Below are positions 60,964-64,000 of a stretch of 64,000 bases of DNA, piece after piece. Origin of the DNA: Leclercia adecarboxylata (GTDB lineage: Bacteria; Pseudomonadota; Gammaproteobacteria; Enterobacterales; Enterobacteriaceae); assembly GCA_002360945.1 (NCBI GenBank), contig DERO01000003.1, positions 186,001 through 250,000 of the forward strand. The letters run 5' to 3'. The position numbers and the translations under genes were made by a program. Within the stretch, counting starts at the first letter, position 1. Each line of letters starts with the position of its first letter. Below the pieces are notes generated by a model. It did no database searches and was not told where the DNA came from. It was given only the letters and a program-made list of their open reading frames with translations.

Positions 60964-62211
60964 ATGCTCTCGCGTATTTTTTTCCTGCTTCTGCTGCTGG
61001 TCTCCGGCGGCGTGTCTGCCACTCTGATCGGCCAGCAAGTGCTCCCGCCCCGCTATATGCAAACCACTGAGGATGCCGCCATCTGGGCGCAGGTGGGCAA
61101 CCAGGTCGTCACCGTCGGCAACGTGCGTGCCGGGCAAATCATTGCGGTGGTGCCCACGGCGGCGGATTACTATGAGTTCCGCTTTGGCTTTGGCACCGGC
61201 TTTATCGATAGAGACCATCTGGGTGAAGTACAGGGAAAGCAGCGCGTGGAGGACAGCCTCGGCGATCTGAACAAGCCGCTCAGCAACCAGAACCTGATTA
61301 CCTGGAAGGATACGCCGGTCTACAACGCCCCCAATGCCGGCAGCGCGCCCTTTGGCACACTGGCGGACAATCTGCGTTATCCGATCCTCAGCAAGCTGAA
61401 GGATCGGCTTAATCAGACCTGGTATCAGATCCGCATTGCTAACCGCCTGGCCTGGATCAGCAGCCTGGACGCACAGGAGGATAACGGCCTGCCGGTGCTG
61501 ACCTATCACCATATCCTGCGCGATGAAGAGAACACCCGTTATCGCCATACCTCCACCACCACCAGCGTGCGTGCCTTCAATAATCAGATGGCCTGGCTGC
61601 GCGATCAGGGCTACACCACGCTGAGCCTGTACCAGTTGGAAGGCTACGTACGTAACAAGATGAACCTGCCGGCGCGCGCGGTGGTGATCACCTTTGACGA
61701 CGGCCTGAAGTCGGTCAGCCGCTACGCCTGGCCGATCCTGAAGCAGTACGGTTTTCACGCCACGGCGTTTATTATCTCCTCGCGGATCAAAGCCCATCCG
61801 CTGAAATGGGATCCAAAAACGCTGCAGTTTATGAGCATTTCCGAGCTGCGTGAGATCCAGGACGTGTTTGACGTGCAGTCGCACACCCATTTCCTGCATC
61901 GGGTGGATGCCAATCGTCATCCGATTCTGCTGAGCCGCAGCTATCAGAACGTATTGATGGACTTTAAACACTCTCGCCGCGCGCTGGCGCAGTTTAACCC
62001 GCACGTGCTCTATCTCTCCTACCCGTTCGGCGGCTATAACGATATCGCGGTGAAAGCGGCTAACGACGCAGGGTTTCACCTGGCGGTGACCACGGTGAAA
62101 GGGAAGGTAAAACCGGGGGATAATCCATTCCTGCTGAAGCGCTTATACGTTCTCAGGACGGACTCGTTAGAGACGATGTCGCGGCTGATCGGTAATCAGC
62201 CGCAAGGATAA
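60964..62211 (+). CDS. yadE: exported polysaccharide deacetylase-like protein YadE
   Basis: YadE, 415 residues, has a Sec signal peptide (about 1-19, ending VSA). Two short beta-rich segments near residues 30-95 and 113-175, the second containing [13 protein letters not shown], look like SH3-type modules. A NodB-type deacetylase domain follows at about 180-410, with LPVLTYHHI, catalytic [10 protein letters not shown] and the zinc motif SHTHFLH. It should deacetylate a periplasmic or surface glycan, but its substrate is unknown. It converges with panD with three bases between stop codons. Confidence 0.9.
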   Translation: MLSRIFFLLLLLVSGGVSATLIGQQVLPPRYMQTTEDAAIWAQVGNQVVTVGNVRAGQIIAVVPTAADYYEFRFGFGTGFIDRDHLGEVQGKQRVEDSLGDLNKPLSNQNLITWKDTPVYNAPNAGSAPFGTLADNLRYPILSKLKDRLNQTWYQIRIANRLAWISSLDAQEDNGLPVLTYHHILRDEENTRYRHTSTTTSVRAFNNQMAWLRDQGYTTLSLYQLEGYVRNKMNLPARAVVITFDDGLKSVSRYAWPILKQYGFHATAFIISSRIKAHPLKWDPKTLQFMSISELREIQDVFDVQSHTHFLHRVDANRHPILLSRSYQNVLMDFKHSRRALAQFNPHVLYLSYPFGGYNDIAVKAANDAGFHLAVTTVKGKVKPGDNPFLLKRLYVLRTDSLETMSRLIGNQPQG

Positions 62212-62214
62212 CGA

Positions 62215-62595
62215 TCAGGCGACCTGAACCGGAATCGCTTTCGCGAGACGCTTCATGTCGTTATCCCCTTCAAAATACGCCACTTTAGGCTGCCAGCGGC
62301 GTGCTTCTTCATCGGACATCATGACAAAGCTGGCGATGATGACGATGTCACCCACGCTGGCGCAGTGCGCGGCCGCACCGTTGACGGAGATAATTTTAGA
62401 ACCACGTTCAGCCGCGATAGCGTAGGTTGAGAAACGGTTGCCGTTACTCACGTTCCAGATATCAATGGCTTCGTTTTCAAGAATACCCGCTGCGTCGAGA
62501 AAATCCTGATCGATCGCGCAGGAGCCTTCATAATGCAGATCGGCCTGCGTGACCTTCACACGGTGAAGCTTACCTTGCAGCATTTTGCGAATCAT
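62215..62595 (-). CDS. panD: aspartate 1-decarboxylase proenzyme
   Basis: PanD, 126 residues, makes beta-alanine for pantothenate. The proenzyme is cleaved between G24 and S25 (YEGSCAID) to form the pyruvoyl cofactor. Length equals E. coli. Unlike K-12, where yadD separates panD from panC, only 84 bases lie between them here, so panB-panC-panD may be one transcription unit. Confidence 0.96.
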   Translation of the reverse strand: MIRKMLQGKLHRVKVTQADLHYEGSCAIDQDFLDAAGILENEAIDIWNVSNGNRFSTYAIAAERGSKIISVNGAAAHCASVGDIVIIASFVMMSDEEARRWQPKVAYFEGDNDMKRLAKAIPVQVA

Positions 62596-62621
62596 GACGT
62601 TACCTTAACTCTTTGTCGTAT

Positions 62622-62639
62622 CCCCTCCCGAAGAAGGGG
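62622..62639 (-). other. UUCG-tetraloop hairpin between panC and panD
   Basis: Read leftward, CCCCTTC-TTCG-GGAGGGG folds into a 7-pair stem (one G-U) capped by a C(UUCG)G tetraloop, an unusually stable RNA hairpin. No T-run follows, so it is more likely a stability or processing element than a terminator. Confidence 0.55.
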
Positions 62640-62679
62640 CTGATGAAAACTAATCCGTTAGCATGGATATGCTCAGCGC

Positions 62680-63534
62680 TTACTGAGCCAGTTCAACTAC
62701 TGTGTTATCGATCAGACGCGCCTGGCCAAGCCATGCGGCCACCAGGATCACCGCGCGTTTGCTGTCAGGAGAGAGCGCCAGCAGGGTGTCGGCATCGCGG
62801 ATCTGTACGTCGTCAGCCCGTAAGCCGCCATCGTTCAGCGCCTGTTCCGCCATCGCCACGATCTCTTCGCTGCTCAATTCTTTGTTTTTCAGCTGGGTCG
62901 CCATGGTGCTCATCACCTTGTACAGGCCCGGCGCGATTTTACGCTGCTCGGCGGTGAGGTAGCCGTTGCGCGAACTCAGCGCCAGGCCATCTTTGGCGCG
63001 CACGATCGGCACGCCAACGATGTCGATGTCGTAGCCCATGTCGGCCACCATCTTGCGGATCAGCGCCAGCTGCTGGAAATCTTTCTCGCCGAAGCAGGCG
63101 ATATCCGGCTGCACCAGGTTAAACAGCTTGCTGACGATGGTGGAGACGCCGCGGAAGTGACCCGGACGGCTGGCCCCTTCCAGCATGGTGGAGATACCCG
63201 GCACGTCGACAAAGGTGGTCTCTTCCGTGCCTTTCGGGTAGATGTCCGCCGGGGCAGGGGAGAAGACAAAGTCCACCTTATGCTTTTTCAGCTTCTCGCA
63301 GTCTTCCTGCAGCGTGCGCGGGTAGCGCGCCAGGTCGTCGGCCCGGTCGAACTGCATCGGGTTAACGAAAATACTCACCACCACCACATCGGCGCGGGCT
63401 TTGGCTTCGTCCACCAGCTTCATGTGACCGTCATGCAGGTTGCCCATGGTGGGCACCAGTGCGATACGTTTACCTTCCTGGCGCAAACGGCGAATGTGCT
63501 GGCGCAGCAGCGGCAGAGTTTCAATGATTAGCAC
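62680..63534 (-). CDS. panC: pantothenate synthetase (pantoate:beta-alanine ligase)
   Basis: PanC, 284 residues, joins pantoate (from PanB) with beta-alanine (from PanD) using ATP. The nucleotidyltransferase HIGH-type motif appears as HDGH in [12 protein letters not shown] near residue 34, with the KMSKS-like part near SSRNGYL about 185. It follows panB after 11 bases. Confidence 0.96.
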   Translation of the reverse strand: MLIIETLPLLRQHIRRLRQEGKRIALVPTMGNLHDGHMKLVDEAKARADVVVVSIFVNPMQFDRADDLARYPRTLQEDCEKLKKHKVDFVFSPAPADIYPKGTEETTFVDVPGISTMLEGASRPGHFRGVSTIVSKLFNLVQPDIACFGEKDFQQLALIRKMVADMGYDIDIVGVPIVRAKDGLALSSRNGYLTAEQRKIAPGLYKVMSTMATQLKNKELSSEEIVAMAEQALNDGGLRADDVQIRDADTLLALSPDSKRAVILVAAWLGQARLIDNTVVELAQ

Positions 63535-63545
63535 AACAAGACTCC

Positions 63546-64000
63546 TTACTGGAAACTGTGTTCTTCACCCGGGTAGACACCCGATTCAACGTCGGCAATA
63601 TACTGCCTGACCGCGCCGCGCATGTCGCCTGCGTCGCTAAGGAAATTCTTCGCAAATTTCGGGATATGCCCGCCGGTGATGCCAAAGGCGTCGTGCATTA
63701 CCAGGATCTGGCCGTCGGTGACGTTACCGGCCCCGATGCCGATCACCGGAATGGTCAGCGCGTCGGTGATACGTTTCGCCAGCGCGACCGGCACGCACTC
63801 CAGCACCAGCAGCTGTGCACCTGCGGCTTCTAAAGCTCGCGCATCATCAAACAGCGTCTGGGCGGCGTCACCGCGTCCCTGTACCTTATAGCCGCCAAAA
63901 ATATTGACCGACTGCGGGGTTAATCCCAGATGGCCGCAGACCGGCACCGCGCGCTCGGTGAGCATGCGGACGGTCTCAACCAGCCAGGCGCCGCCTTCCA
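63546..64000 (-). CDS. panB: 3-methyl-2-oxobutanoate hydroxymethyltransferase, C-terminal part
   Basis: The window holds about the last 151 residues of PanB, which converts 2-oxoisovalerate to ketopantoate with methylene-tetrahydrofolate. The reading frame stays open to the right edge ([13 protein letters not shown] upstream of an internal ATG at 63965). The segments [17 protein letters not shown] and [18 protein letters not shown] are conserved. The 5' end, including the metal-binding residues, lies outside. Confidence 0.95.
   Translation of the reverse strand, partial: EGGAWLVETVRMLTERAVPVCGHLGLTPQSVNIFGGYKVQGRGDAAQTLFDDARALEAAGAQLLVLECVPVALAKRITDALTIPVIGIGAGNVTDGQILVMHDAFGITGGHIPKFAKNFLSDAGDMRGAVRQYIADVESGVYPGEEHSFQ

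Overview
The window is a chromosomal segment of a member of the Enterobacteriaceae. Almost every gene matches, in order, strand and protein sequence as I remember it, the Escherichia coli K-12 region from ilvI to panB. Differences from K-12 point to an Enterobacter, Lelliottia, Leclercia or Klebsiella-like organism: fairly GC-rich codon use, a sugar-catabolic gene pair between ampE and aroP, a DUF2950 gene next to yacH, no yadD between panD and panC, and a different REP repeat type. I cannot fix the genus. Comparisons with E. coli are from memory; no search was run.

Layout. (1) 1-1757: end of ilvI, ilvH and the regulator gene cra. (2) 2248-23699: the dcw cell-wall and division cluster, mraZ-rsmH-ftsL-ftsI-murE-murF-mraY-murD-ftsW-murG-murC-ddlB-ftsQ-ftsA-ftsZ, followed by lpxC, secM and secA. 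Most genes overlap or lie within a few bases, as expected of one long operon behind Pmra with its MraZ repeat operator. (3) 23757-27021: mutT, the leftward coaE-zapD-yacG operon, and guaC. (4) 27053-32653: leftward nadC and ppdD-hofB-hofC (a partial type IV pilus set), and rightward ampD-ampE. (5) 32672-35030: a GPH-family sugar symporter plus a cytoplasmic GH43 glycosidase, an accessory cassette absent from K-12 at this site. (6) 35190-44162: aroP diverging from pdhR-aceE-aceF-lpdA (pyruvate dehydrogenase), with a regulator-rich intergenic region. (7) 44221-47530: yacH and a DUF2950 gene, both for exported proteins, then an unusual stretch with an unannotated 38-residue hydrophobic small ORF and a structured RNA-like element ahead of acnB. 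(8) 47531-58554: acnB, yacL, speE-speD, yacC, cueO, gcd, hpt and can, with several REP and GC-rich repeats. (9) 58662-64000: yadG-yadH, yadI, yadE, and the pantothenate genes panD, panC and panB (panB cut by the window edge).

How the genes work together. The dcw genes make the UDP-MurNAc-pentapeptide precursor (murC, murD, murE, murF, ddlB), link it to lipid and flip or polymerise it (mraY, murG, ftsW, ftsI), and build the septal ring (ftsZ, ftsA, ftsQ, ftsL). zapD, further on, encodes an FtsZ-bundling protein, and ampD recycles wall fragments. The second theme is central carbon flow: pyruvate dehydrogenase, aconitase, glucose dehydrogenase and carbonic anhydrase, with candidate sites for PdhR, Cra, FNR and CRP. 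Cra itself is encoded at the left end.

The least explained parts are the segment between yacH and acnB, the yacH/DUF2950 pair, the GPH/GH43 cassette with its apparent CRP-type promoter, and a pair of nearly identical convergent-terminator modules flanking gcd-hpt. I found no CRISPR array, tRNA, rRNA, intact insertion sequence or prophage.
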